From contig JAJEKV010000060.1 in assembly GCA_021234155.1 (NCBI GenBank), positions 7,648,323 to 7,712,322 of the forward strand: a DNA stretch of 64,000 nucleotides, in the 5' to 3' direction. The translations under genes were made by a program, and so were the position numbers. The notes under the pieces are model-generated. The model had not been told where the DNA came from. It ran no database searches and worked only from the letters and a program-made list of their open reading frames with translations. The stretch comes from Isoetes taiwanensis (lineage: Eukaryota > Streptophyta > Lycopodiopsida > Isoetales > Isoetaceae). This document shows, one piece after another, positions 45,558 through 56,979 of this stretch; the first letter of the stretch is position 1; each line of letters starts with the position of its first letter.

Positions 45558-46206
45558 GGCAAAAAGACTTAGGTATAAGAACCTCATACTTTGAAGGTCG
45601 ATGAAAAGCTTGTCACTTGGACACTTACTCTTGGACACTTAATCTCAGGCATAATAATACTGATCACTTGCACGTTCTTCTTGGCACATCCCTTTTGTTG
45701 ATTTTTGTATGTCCGCTTGCAGACTACCTCAATCCCTTGCAACCAACAGTCTTCCAATAACATTAGGGTTAGAAACTTAGTTGCTTCAAATTTTGATTTT
45801 CTGCCAAAGATGAGCATGAATGGGTGGTTTTTTTTTTTTTTTTAATAAAATTTGGATTATTGCTTCTATAACCTATTAATTCCAAGGGTCAATATCCATG
45901 AAAGACGATATAGTGCCACTTTTTATCAAATAGATCTTTGATTTACCATAGCCATGGCCCATTGTGTATGGTTTTTAGTGCCCTTGGCCCAATTAAATTC
46001 CTATGACCTTGTATAAAAATGTTGCATATTGGAATGTGGTGATATACCCACTAAACTAAAAGTGCATGTACACGTGCTTTATCTAGAGAACATGCATCTT
46101 ATCAAACGGTGGCTTTGACACTTGACATTCGATATGCAAATGTGCTTGCATGTTAACCTGGTTACATAGAATGAGAAGGCCCGTACTTCACATTTATATG
46201 CATGCG
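45558..46206 (-). repeat. Repeated block R2, copy 2
   Basis: Nearly identical to 39185-39820, including the exon-like frame and the region TAGTGCCACTTTTTATCAAA. The two copies flank the 39.9-45.5 kb LINE region as direct repeats. Right of this copy, GTTGGTAAACTAGCTCTGCA also occurs at 51028. Confidence 0.75.
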
Positions 46207-47584
46207 TTGGTAAACTAGCTCTGCAACATATTCCTAGCCTATGGCTGGATAAAATTTCATGGGACCGGTAGATATTCTCTTGCCCATGTAAAATCTTAAT
46301 ATTCCAATGAATTCCATTCTCTTGCCTGCTCTCTTATTTTTTTTTTTATTATTTTTTTCCTTTATCTATTACCGGGTTGGAACAATTTACCAGGTTGCTG
46401 CTAGGCGAGGCCCTGATGATATGAGGACTGATATGAGGACAGTGACATAACTCAACTTTCAGGTGTCTTTTTTGCATCATGTAGTTATATGGGACAATAA
46501 TTCTTGCTTTTGAAGGGCATGTTATTGAAAGTTGAGGAGTATTAAGGCTATGCGCTGCAAAGTCTCATATAGTCTTTATATATACTAAAGGAATTTTGAG
46601 TGTATGTGATCAACTTTCACTTTGAACCATTAGATTAGATAATGCGTTGTGGACTGTTTGATTTCAACGAAATTGGGCATGTCATATATATGGTAACCCC
46701 CTCTTCTAGAGCATTGGAAAAACTCTGGGGCAATATGAAAGATTCGGGAGGGGGAAAATTTAGGGAGGGAGCTTTGTGAATCTATACTACCACTAGGGTA
46801 GGTTTTGTTTTAGCACCCTTTTTGCCTAGCAAAAACTTGCTAATTTTTCTTTCAATTTTTACAGATTTTTCTATGTAGCCATATATTCAAGCACAGCAGG
46901 AGATGCTTAAGCTTAAGGTTTGTGACTTTATCTCAAGAAATTTTATTTAGAATGGCATAAAGGCTTAGATTATGAAATGCCATTTGACATTTTAGTTAGG
47001 CCTTGCAGAAAGGATCAGACTTGCCATGCATTGATATGCATTTTGTAATATTGTTTATGCAGAGACGATTTTTGTTTTTTCATCGTTTGTCATCACTTTT
47101 TGCTTAAATTGAAATGGCAATAGGTAGCACCTGTTCATTTTCTTTATGCAAAAGAAGGGGTATGGACGTTGCAGGGTCTTTTTGGATGAAACTTTTTTGT
47201 TTTTCCACAATGGCAAGCAAATGTTAGCAGTCTTTGATTATGATACCATGATTACCAGGCTAAGGTGAGCTATGTGGCATCCATTCATCATTTTAGAAAC
47301 GAATTTACATTATAATTTGTATATGGGATGCATTTGTTTGATTTGTTCATTCTTTTGTGACCACCAATCTTGTGAATTTCTTTCGCTTTAGATATAAAGG
47401 AATTTATGTTACAGTTTCGTACTTTGTTTGTACATAGAAGCATGCCGCCCTTTAAGGCATTGCATATGAGTAAGAGTATCCATACAAAATTAACCAACAG
47501 GTTAAAGGTATGCTTCGACCTACCGTGTAAGTTTTGTTGTTGGTTGATGCACATTGTGTTCTATAAGAGTTTGATTGTGCTTTG
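46207..47584. other. No gene; contains dispersed repeat copy
   Basis: 46781-47080 is the second copy of the repeat at 12711-13030. 46460-46570 is a short piece of block R2. Otherwise the sequence is AT-rich with poly-T runs and no coding evidence. Confidence 0.55.
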
Positions 47585-48140
47585 ATATGACATATTTTTC
47601 CAAATTAGTTGTTTACTTTGCCGAGCTTTAGCAAATATGGATTTTGGTTGCTTTTTTTTATTACAGATCTTCAACTTTTCTTTCTTTTTTGCATTATCTA
47701 GCTCAAATTTTTTCTTTCTAGTATTTGCATCTTGTGATCTTTGATACTAACAAACTTTGTTTTATCGTTTAGCATAGAATATTGTGGCTTCAAAGTCTCT
47801 TCTATTGCCAAGCATTGCCATATTGACATGTGCAGACACAATTTGTTATAATAGTTGGAAGATGGGTGTTGTTCTTGAAGTTGGGGATTTTAGGACTTAA
47901 ATGCTGTGGTACAGAAACATATCTGGCATTTTTATTGTAAGTGAGTGGACATAAAGTATAATAGATCATTATGCAATTGTCAGAGTTGAGCACGTGTATA
48001 ACAATGTGATGTTAGGCATTATTATGAAGAAAAGAGCTCAATACCTTATATGGTGGTGTGGCCATGTGACGTTGGGGTATTTTTGATACAAATATTTACG
48101 TTTGGATGTTGGAAAATGGATGAGTGTAGTTATAGGGTTC
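47585..48140 (+). repeat. Kinase 3'-flank repeat, further copy
   Basis: Starts at GACATATTTTTCCAAATTAG and continues in the same order as 27480-28910. Divergence from the 28 kb copy is a few percent by eye. It runs into a 170-base piece of block R2 at 48140-48310. Confidence 0.75.
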
Positions 48141-48310
48141 TACAATAAGGCCATGCAATGTGAATTCTTTCATAGTTGGATATAGATGAGTGTAGTTATA
48201 TAGGACAAGATTTTTTGCTTTTGAAGGGCATGTTATTGAAAGTTGAGGAGTATTAAGGCTATGCGATGTAAAGTCTTATATAGTTGATACAATGGGTTGA
48301 AACATATAAT

Positions 48311-48787
48311 TACCTAAAAAAAAGATGTTGGTTTTCCACTCGTTCTTGCATTCCAAGTTCTAAGCCATGTGATTTGCATTTTGGTAGAGCCAGAATTGTA
48401 ATAAATCTTCCACAACTATCCTATCTAACATGTGTTAACAATTTGAAAGCTAAATATTTGAATTGTTTCTCCCGGATATTTCTCGAATTATTTCAGCATG
48501 ATTGGCATACTAAACTTCAGCATGCCCATTCTTGTTTTCTTTTTTTTGAAGTGAAGGCCAAAACCATGCCTCCAAAACTGCCAAACGGAGCCATGTAATC
48601 CTTCCAATATGATGCTGAAAATGTGATATGTAGAGGTCTTCTTCAAATGGATGGCAAATGAGCATCTCACAACAAAAAAAAAAACCTTTACCATGTAGAT
48701 CACATTGTGGAGAATATGGATTCCAAGCACTACAAATTGTTTAAAATGGCCATTTCATAAAATCTATTTCAAGAAAAAGGTGAACTA
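48311..48787. other. Unassigned stretch ending in the left flank of a TIR insertion
   Basis: Up to about 48720 nothing is recognised. 48720-48787 matches 5400-5467 (CAAATTGTTTAAAATGGCC), the left half of the empty-site repeat. Confidence 0.5.
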
Positions 48788-49823
48788 TCGCATCGATCCG
48801 AGACATCGGATCGCCATTCTAGAATGGGACGAGCATGCATGTCATGCATGCATGCGGGCGGCGCATGCCCATTTTGGGTTGGGGAGTTAAGCTATTTCAG
48901 TGCGTTTACATCCACGTCTCATCGGCACTTCCTCTTCTCTCAGCAGTACCTTCTTCTCTTTGAATTGTTTCCAGGCAGGGGAGGGGCTTCTTCACCGCTG
49001 GTTTATGTTGGCGTATCTTTCTTGCTATCCTTTACTGGCCTTTGGCCTGGAAATCCGTGACCTCGTCCTTGATCCTAGTTTGTAAGGAAGTTCTCTGGTA
49101 GTCGGGCGCTTTGTTGGTTTCTTGCGAGTCCCATTCTAGAATCGCATCGATCCGAGACATCGGATCGCCATTCTAGAATGGGACGAGCATGCATGTCATG
49201 CATGCATGCGGGCGGCGCATGCCCATTTTGGGTTGGGAGTTCGCTATTTCAGGTGCGTTTCTGCATCCACGTCTCATCGGCACTTCCTCTTCTCTCAGCA
49301 GTACCTTCTTCTCTTTGAACCCACCCTCCCCCCTTCTTTGTTTATTGTACAAGTTACGTTTATCATGTTTTTCCACCCATTTGGGTGATGCTTTTTTTCC
49401 CATTTGGGTGATGCTATTCTCCGGTATGTTTCGTTTGTTGTGTTGGTGATGTGCGGTGCACAGTTGGCGAAAGCGGCATCCGTTTAGACTTCTCCATGCG
49501 GGGTTTTTGGGAGCGATTCTATGCCTTACATTTGTCTAAGCCCCTTGCGAAGGCTTATCACTAGGGTTTTTTTTCCTCGAAAACCCGAAGGGCGAGGTTT
49601 TTTTATCCGTTGATAAGCTTTCGGCGGTACATCAACCACTCATCTATTAGCATTGTATTTGTTTTGGGGTCCAAATGATATAATTGGATTTTCCCTTTAT
49701 TTTTAGGTGGGTAGTTAGCGTGTGTGCGCTACCCACCTTATCCATTGTAGAAAATCTGCTGAGATGAATGAGAAGCCTATCTATCGGGCGCTTTGTTGGT
49801 TTCTTGCGAGTCCCATTCTAGAA
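48788..49823. mobile_element. Compound insertion of two TIR elements
   Basis: Relative to 5440-5650 this is extra DNA placed between GAACTA and CGTTAATTG. It contains two units, each starting TTCTAGAATGGGAC and ending GTCCCATTCTAGAA (48817-49141 and 49171-49823). They share about 170 bases at the left (including repeats of CATGCATG) and about 40 at the right but differ inside. Each is preceded by the palindrome CGATCCGAGACATCGGATCG. No transposase frame is present, so they would be non-autonomous. Confidence 0.72.
49540..49738 (+). other. LINE-type 3' hairpins inside the right TIR unit
   Basis: GCTTATCA and TGATAAGC close a loop with GGGTTTTTTTTCCTC and GAGGTTTTTTTATCC, the same loop as at the LINE 3' ends. 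A second small hairpin TCCAA/TTGGA follows at about 49660, and a perfect one, AGGTGGGTAG/CTACCCACCT, at 49705-49738. No LINE coding sequence is nearby. Confidence 0.6.
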
Positions 49824-49982
49824 CGTTAATTGTTGGCAAATGGCCGTTTCACTAAATTCTATGTGGACAAACGCGCAATGCGATAAAGATACCATTACCA
49901 ACTTAATGAAATAGTATATATGTTAGTGGCCTTATCATGAAATATAGATTTGCTATCAGTCGTTCTGAGAAAAACTTATCTA

Positions 49983-50600
49983 GGTTGGATATAGATGAGT
50001 GTAGTTGTACAGGACAATAATTCTTGCTTTTGAAGGCATGTTATTGAAAGTTGAGGAGTTTTAAGGCTATGTGATGTAAAGTCTTATATAGTTGATACAA
50101 TAGGTTGAAACATATAATTGCCTAAAGAAAAGATGTATTGTATGTACCTCAAAAATTCCCTAATCTCTATTGCCTTTGTTATCTTTAGCAATGGTCAAGT
50201 TCAACCAATTCTTGAGTACTTTAGAAGGATAGGGCCTATTTAACCAACGCTTGAGTACTTTAGAATGGAATGGCCTTTGCATATGGAAGGGCCTATTTAC
50301 CATGTCAAATTTAAATGCATGATATATTGCAAAAAGACTAGGTATAAGAACCTCATACTTTGAAGGCCGATGAAAAGCTTGTCACTTGGACACTTACTCT
50401 TGGACACTTAACCTTAGGCATAATAATACTGATCACTTGCACGTTCTTCTTGGCACATCCCTTTTGTTGATTTTTGTATGTCTGCTTGCAGACTGCCTCA
50501 ATCCCTTGCAACCAATAGTCTTCCAATAGCATTAGGGTTAGAAACTTAGTTGCTTCAGCCTGATTTTCCTGCAGTGAGCATGAATGTTTGAACAGTGAAG
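49983..50600 (-). repeat. Repeated block R2, copy 3
   Basis: Matches 38850-39400. Its minus-strand frame is the best preserved: QAEATKFLTLMLLEDYWLQG, AVCKQTYKNQQKGCAKKNVQ, VISIIMPKVKCPR, followed by a canonical donor GTAAGT near 50390. Confidence 0.7.
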
Positions 50601-51097
50601 CGTGAATCAATTGTGTAGCCTTCCACTTTTAAGTATGAATTTCTTCCGCTAAAGAGCTTCCACATTTTTGCATCGGTTGAAAAGCAACGACAACAATTTT
50701 TTTTGGTTGGCTTCAACATGACTCAGTTTTCCAGCGTCTTTTCAGAGCCCACATAGCAATGTTCTGGAGCTTCAACAGCTAGAGCTTCAGGTAAAATGAT
50801 TTCTACGACCACATTATTTGATGTTGCATTGTCACAACAATAAGTCTGCCTATGAAAATTTATTGGGCAAATTTTGTGAGCCTTTTCACTTTGTATTTTC
50901 CTGATTAGGAATCTGAGAATTTATTCTTATGCTGTCCCACAACCCTTTTTTTTATAAATAGAGATCATGGTTTCCCTTCCTGACATTCGATGTTCTATGT
51001 TATGCATCTATCTTTAGGGCTGTGATTGTTGGTAAACTAGCTCTGCAACATATTCCTAACCCATGGCTTCCAACAGTTATCCACGCCTCGATCAGTT
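50601..51097. other. Upstream region of the HAD-Ulp1 gene
   Basis: No coding frame. GTTGGTAAACTAGCTCTGCA at 51028 also occurs at 46206, so a copied segment reaches close to the gene. A promoter cannot be pointed to. Confidence 0.4.
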
Positions 51098-52180
51098 ATG
51101 AGACTGCAAGATACTTCCCGGGTGCACCTAGAATTCACCTCATTTGATACTTCTAAGTCAATCCCAGTTGCCGACAGTGTGGAGAATCCAAAACGAAATT
51201 TGGATAGTGAACTAAATGCAGTCGTATCAAGTAAGTACCGATGCCACATACATGATTTATTTTTTTGTATTTTTCTTTGGTCTTCCTCATTTCAATTATG
51301 TTACAGAGATAAATGCTACTGCAACTGGAAGCCATCACGAATAGATTCCTAGTGCATCTATTTTAGGGGGGAAAATTAATTCCCTTGAGATTCATTCTGC
51401 ACGGGATCCTTCACCAGAAAAAAGTTTTGCTGCTGAACATGAGCCAAATGCGGATGCAGGTGATGAAGTTGACAAAGAAACCCCGGATCCTAGACAAGAT
51501 GCAGGCTGCTCATCGAGTCCAATACAACCTCAACCAAGAAAAACCAAGAGGTTAACTGAAATTCTCCTTGTTCTGGATTTTAATGGGGTTTTAGGCAAGT
51601 TTTATGACTTGAAAGAGAGGATCCCCGTGCATCGGCCAGAGCGAAGTGACCCTCCGTAAATTGAACCTTCAAAAGGCGGCCAGTTTCGGCCTGGATTACG
51701 AGGAGTTCTTAGAATGGTGTTTTTCAAAATTTGAGATTGCATTGTGGTCAAAGCATGGCTAAGGGTAATGTTGACTTGTTGATGAGAAAGTTCTTTGCAG
51801 TAAATATAAGGGGCGATTTCTTTTTATTTGGAATCGGGGATGACCGCACCAACACAAAATTAAAAGTGGTTAATAAGCCAATTTTCCGTAAGGATCTGTC
51901 CAAAGTGTACCGAAATACTTGGAAATACCAAGTGAAAAACACATTGTTGATAGATGACAAAGAGATATAAGGGGGTTCTCGCCAACCCAAAAACACAATG
52001 ATATGTCCAAATAGTTTTGCTCCCGCGTGGTTGGATTCCAATTTCCTTTTGGAGCAACTCAAACCATGGTGGAAGGACTTACGGCTGCAAAAGTGTGCCG
52101 GCTTATGTGAAGGAACATCAAATGTGGAACATGTGGGATTAAGAGTCAAACAACTGCATGAAAATGCTCGACAAGTATTT
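51098..52180 (+). CDS. FCP1-like HAD phosphatase domain, N-terminal part of a HAD-Ulp1 gene, disrupted
   Basis: Exon one (51098 to about 51230) encodes MRLQDTSRVHLEFTSFDTSK and ends at a GTAAGT donor; an acceptor (tgttacag) is at 51306. After an acidic stretch comes LTEILLVLDFNGVLGKF (51560 on), the HAD motif-one region of the plant FCP1-like family, where the second Asp is replaced. Then, after a frame change, GLDYEEFLEWCFSKFEIALW SKHG; after another, NVDLLMRKFF, DDRTNTKL and NTLLIDDKE (the last HAD motif, 51940). TAG near 51343, TAA at 51968 and the two shifts suggest decay or assembly error. LDSNFLLEQLKPWW follows, and the frame ends at 52186 near a possible donor. Confidence 0.6.
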
Positions 52181-52299
52181 TCATAAATGAATCTTCTAAA
52201 ACTCTTTGAAAGTCAATATAAGGAAACAAATTTCTATGATATGTGTTGTACTTTTTCAATTTAAAATATTTGAATGGATTGTGAGTAAATGTTCTCGTG

Positions 52300-53215
52300 T
52301 GTATTTAGAACTAGAGATGATAGAGCTTCGGCAGTCCCTGTCTATCTAAAGCCACATACACATCAAAATACACATTTGGAAGTGGTGCTGAGTGGAACTG
52401 AAACTGTCGTGATTAGCTCCACCGACATCAAAGTTTTGGAAGCTGATACGCAGTGGTTCATGGATCAATTGATCCTCCTCTTCTCAAGGTGATACTTTTA
52501 TCTGATTTGTGATCATCAGTGCATATGTTTGCAGATACATGGAATACTACTTGATTCTCCAAGGAATGAGCCATCCCTTTCATTTCTAAAGGACACAAAT
52601 AGTTACAAAACAATAAGGAAACATGTGAATCTAGATAAGTGCCAGTACATGTTTGTGCCTGCTTGTGATGGACATCATTGGACCTGTTTTCTGTTTGTAA
52701 GCCGCGTGTGTCTCGCACAGACATATAAACCAGGGATATCTCACTTTGATAGCTCGGGCTTGCATGGCAGAAGCAGACATATTGAGAGGTTAGTGCTTGC
52801 TCATTGCATTTTGCTGTTGTAGCACAATGACAACAAACTTTGAATGCAGGTTCCTGGAATTGCTTGGACACAATAATTTCGGCTTTACAACCTCAGATGT
52901 TGTGAAAATTTTTAATACGCCTCTTCAAACCGATGGTCATTCATGTGGCCCTGCCATACGTTCGTTTATGCACAAATTTGTGAGGGGGTACTTGAAAGGA
53001 GTGAATATATTGTTGCCTGATCTAGTAAGTCAACTCAAATGCAGCAGACAAACCAAACTCTGTTATTGACAAAGTGTGGTTAACTGCAGGTTGTGGACAT
53101 TTCAGACCAAGATCTAGTTGATGTTAGAGTGTTCATACTTGAAATTTTAAGATTAGAAGCAACAAAAGCTGGAACTGAGAGGAACATATGTATTGGGAAG
53201 TATGTAGGTGCATGA
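52300..53215 (+). CDS. Ulp1-type cysteine protease domain, C-terminal part of the HAD-Ulp1 gene
   Basis: Three or four exons read through cleanly: about 52308-52488 (LKPHTHQNTHLEVVLSG, ADTQWFMDQLID), 52535-52787 (SFLKDTNSYKTIRKHV, FVPACDGHHWTCFLFV, ISHFDSSG), 52850-53025 (ELLGHNNFGFTTSD, TPLQTDGHSCGPAIRSFMHK), and about 53090-53215 (VVDISDQDLVDVRVFILEIL). The catalytic His (GHHW), Asp (HFDS) and Cys (GHSCG) with the preceding Gln are all present, as in SUMO/ubiquitin-like proteases. Introns are short with GT-AG ends. No stop interrupts this half. Ulp1 domains are also carried by several plant DNA transposons, so host gene and captured gene are both possible. The link to the HAD half rests on position and frame only. 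Confidence 0.72.
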
Positions 53216-53240
53216 GTACATATGTATTGGGAAGTATGTA
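53172..53240 (+). repeat. Tandem duplication overlapping the end of the Ulp1 gene
   Basis: A unit of about 45 bases with the core ACATATGTATTGGGAAGTAT occurs twice. The likely stop codon of the Ulp1 gene (TGA after KYVGA) lies in the first copy. Confidence 0.6.
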
Positions 53241-53934
53241 GATGCCTTAGCCTCTGTGACGTTCCAAGTATTTATACGGTGTACGTATAAATATATTGAC
53301 ACGTCATTCGGTATGGATACGCCACCTGAGGTATGATAACCTAGGGGGTTGGCCACAATGGATTTAATTAGCTATGTTAAATTAAATATAAAGGATAATT
53401 ATCTAAATACTTGCTATTAAGTCACCTAATGGTGGGAAGGCGCCAATTGGCATAATCTGAGTGGCCAGCATGGGGGTTTCTAAACTGAGCCACCAAAGGC
53501 AGCGCCACCCCATCTGTGCCCCAATTTCGACCCAGCCAGCACCAAAGAGCAGCTAAGCGCTCAGAGCACAGTTGCTGAACATCTTCCAATCGCCAAGACA
53601 CCCTCTACCTGTCGCTGCTACTCCAGTACAACACTATGGAAGCACCCCTTGACAACGGGTCCAGCCGAAACTCTGGTTAGTGGTAGTTTAACTTGCAAAT
53701 TCTAGAATAATACTCTAGTATTCTTTTCTGGCTAGTTTTGGTTGAGATTAACCCTTCTTTGGTAATTAGGAATACTTTTCAGTTATAAATGATGCTCTGT
53801 TATGGGATGGTCGATGTCTCTATGAGTTAGTTTAGTAGTTCCAGTAAACAGGGATTAAAAGGGGGGTAGAGGCCTCTGAGCTTGAGTATAGAATGCTCCT
53901 AGTACTTCCGTTAACACCCTACTAGTTTCGGCTT
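53241..53934. other. No gene recognised
   Basis: AT-rich, with a GC-richer stretch at about 53430-53660. No frame with motifs, no clear element ends. Confidence 0.45.
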
Positions 53935-54787
53935 GTGCACAAGAACCCACCGGGTCATAGACGCTATGGTCTGGCTTAGCACCAAACAAGGGACACAGTG
54001 GTGAAGTAGGGGGTGGGGTCTTGCATGAGCATAAAAGGCTCCTGAGACTCCTACAGTGGGCTAGGCCTGATAGCCGGTCACGTGGAGGGCCGGGTATGGG
54101 TCTGACACTCCCTGGGTGCAGTGGTGTGACCCGTATGGGGCATCATGCACTTTGAGTAGATTTAGGGTGAGTAAGTTGGGTACGGATGCGGGGGTCGCTG
54201 ACGCGGCACGCGTTCTCTAGCTCACCCATGGAACCACTGTGACGCTCCCGGAATATATATACGACCCCCGGTCGTATACATACGGGGACTTTCCCCTCCC
54301 ATGGCGACCATCTCGCCACGAGCCGGGCCCTCCATCTAACCCGGGCTGTCTACGTAGAGACGCTCAGGTGAAGGACACGGAGGGGTCATTCGGCCCACGC
54401 CTTCGATGGGCGCCTACGTCGCGGAAGCATGAGTACAAGGGTTAGCACACAGCATAAATCATATACAAATAGCCACTCCGAGGGGTGGCACATCCATCCA
54501 AGTACCAATGGCAGAGAATATACATCTAAGCTAAGAAAACACCCAAAACCCAGGTTCTACCCCGGTTCAGACTCTAGTGAGGAGCGACTGACGGCTGGGT
54601 CTCAGGAGATCAGCAGACCGAGTCTTGCCATGGCGTTGGCTGGCATAGAACGTCGGCTAGGGTTGTCCACTCCATCCGCCCCTCCTGTGCACACTTTGCA
54701 GATGGGTCGATTCACGCTATGGCTTCGCTATAGCCTTCCGGAGACGTAGATTCTAGGTATCACCCTTGTGAGCCTACTCCAGGTTAC
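53935..54787 (+). repeat. GC-rich repeat related to 30475-30960, with an LTR-like start inside
   Basis: The left half matches 30475-30760 directly and the right end matches 30765-30960 inverted. At 54238 the sequence TGTGACGCTCCCGG begins a stretch of about 95 bases also found at the start of the LTR at 54788, including ACGGGGACTTTCCCCTCCCA and CGACCATCTCGCCACGAG. The intervening DNA is unassigned. Confidence 0.5.
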
Positions 54788-55147
54788 TGTGACGCTCCCG
54801 GTACGACCCCCGGTCATATACATACGGGGACTTTCCCCTCCCATGGCGACCATCTCGCCACGAGCACAAGAACCCACCTCTCGCGACGACCATCTCGCCA
54901 CGAGTACCTACATACTATTTCCAGTATGTGGGTACTATTTCCAGCATCAACCGTTGTGAGCCACTAGTATAAATAGCTCACAACATTAGAAGCAAGTACG
55001 AAGAATCGGGCTCTTCTTCCAGTTTTCGCTTTTCCATTCAGTATTACCTTCTGTTCTTGATTACCTTCATTGTCATCTATCACTAATTGTTATCATTGAT
55101 TTACATCAATATATGAGATTCAGTTTGTGTTCTTCATTCTCCTATCA
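54788..55147 (+). mobile_element. Probable LTR of a retrotransposon (solo or truncated)
   Basis: About 360 bases begin with TGTGACGCTCCC and end with CTCCTATCA, i.e. TG...CA. It contains a TATA-like TATAAATAG at about 54967, followed by a T/C-rich stretch of the kind seen at LTR transcription starts. The sequence then rejoins the kinase 5' region (GATAGTTGGCTTTGGGATCG, compare 26048). No target duplication is evident and no internal gag-pol follows. Confidence 0.45.
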
Positions 55148-55345
55148 ACGGATAGTTGGCTTTGGGATCGTGCCAACATCCGGAATGACGGACGCACACA
55201 AATATCCGGGCTTTTTCCTAATTTAGATGTGGCCTTTTTCCCGAAAGCCGGGAATAGAACCGATATTTTAGAACACGGAAAGTGCGAGTCGGACACAACT
55301 TCTGAGAGGTATAAGAATGTCCGCATTTGCATTTGCATTGTGTTG
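55148..55345 (+). pseudogene. Copy of the kinase 5' region without the kinase
   Basis: 55148-55340 matches 26048-26232 (upstream of the kinase start), then jumps to sequence equivalent to 21400 instead of continuing into the kinase. Where 26 kb has ATATCTGGGC, GCCAGGAAT, AACTGATAT and GTCAGACAC, this copy has ATATCCGGGC, GCCGGGAAT, AACCGATAT and GTCGGACAC. Confidence 0.7.
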
Positions 55346-55631
55346 GCATGGGGTTTACCATTGAATACCTGAAATACTGGTATATTGGGCGACATATAAC
55401 AGCTCGCTTACATGCGAAAGAAATTATCTACAAACTTTGACATTATCCATGAGGAAAATTAATATTTATCCAAACCACGGAACCCGAGCTCCGAGTAGTC
55501 TTTGGACACATCCTTGCATCCATTCCCACCCCCGACCTTTACCACAAGAAAATCATAATCGCATAAAGAACCCTTATCCTCTTAAATATGTGAAAGATTA
55601 ACCCTTCCTTCTAACATCATCATCATCATAC

Positions 55632-55876
<245 letters not shown>

Positions 55877-56168
55877 CTAAAATATTACAAGATTGATGTT
55901 ATAAAGATGTGGTTTCACAAATCTAACAACAAAACGATTAAACGACAAATCTAAGTTGCTAGAATTCGGGCACAAATCACCTTTGGAAATCCGTTTGCCC
56001 TGCAACTGATTGATTGCTTGCTTGCCAAAATGCTGATGAGTGAAACCCATTGCTTGCTTGATGCCGCAGGCCGCTTGCTTGCTTGCTGCCATGCCAGTTA
56101 CCCAGTTGGAAATAACCCCAATCTAGAACACACGAGACCGCCAGTTTACAGGCAACAAAGAGTCATCA

Positions 56169-56208
56169 GCATATCCTAGGTATATTCCAGCATATACCTA
56201 GGATATGC
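56169..56208. repeat. Perfect 16-base-arm hairpin
   Basis: GCATATCCTAGGTATA and TATACCTAGGATATGC are exact inverted repeats around an 8-base loop. The matching site at 22258-22297 has mismatched arms. It lies in the duplicated block between the NDR exon and the PDX3-like segment. Confidence 0.65.
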
Positions 56209-56979
56209 CACAAACCCACATAAGCGAGGGTTTGCCCCCCTAGGGGCAACCCAAAAAAATTCAAAATTGGATGTATGTTTATATATGGTTTGATAGCAGG
56301 GAAGTATATCACCAATCTTGACAAGTATTTATTGTGGCAATTCTTATTCATGTTCAATATAAAAAGAACAACCCAAAATGTTTATATCATATCAATACAT
56401 AATGTGCTATGTGTCATCATGGAACTCTATACATGCATATATCCACGTCATTGAAGGCTGCAAGAGCTTACCGTTAAAACGTGCAGAGAGCGACATGTAT
56501 ATGACGTGTATGTCTACCCTCAGATCTAACAAACTGAGTATCATTTGCCTCTCACTTTCTCTCTTGATTTTTCATTCTTCCCCAAACAAAAGATAGAATG
56601 GGGAGAATAAAAGATTGGGTGCATTAGTGTTCTCTAAGAGACGTCCTTTGACTCCCAAACTTGCTCTATGTTTTATGTTGTATCCTTTCTAAGCACAATG
56701 GACAATTCATTCATAAGTGGCGCATTGGATAAAGATATTGTTCTTGCAACTCTAAGTTTGTTGTTTAGTAGTTTGTAATCTTCCAATGCTTGTATGTAAT
56801 TTTTGTAAGCTCCATATCTAAAACCACATAGCCACAATATCTAAGATTCTAGCATTCACCCTCACAACTTTTGAACGTGGCATTTCGAGCCTAAACTAGA
56901 AGTCTTTCTTACTCTTGTTTTAACCATTTTGTTGAGGTACTTAACTACTACAAATGGCATTCTCGTCAAACCGATAGTG

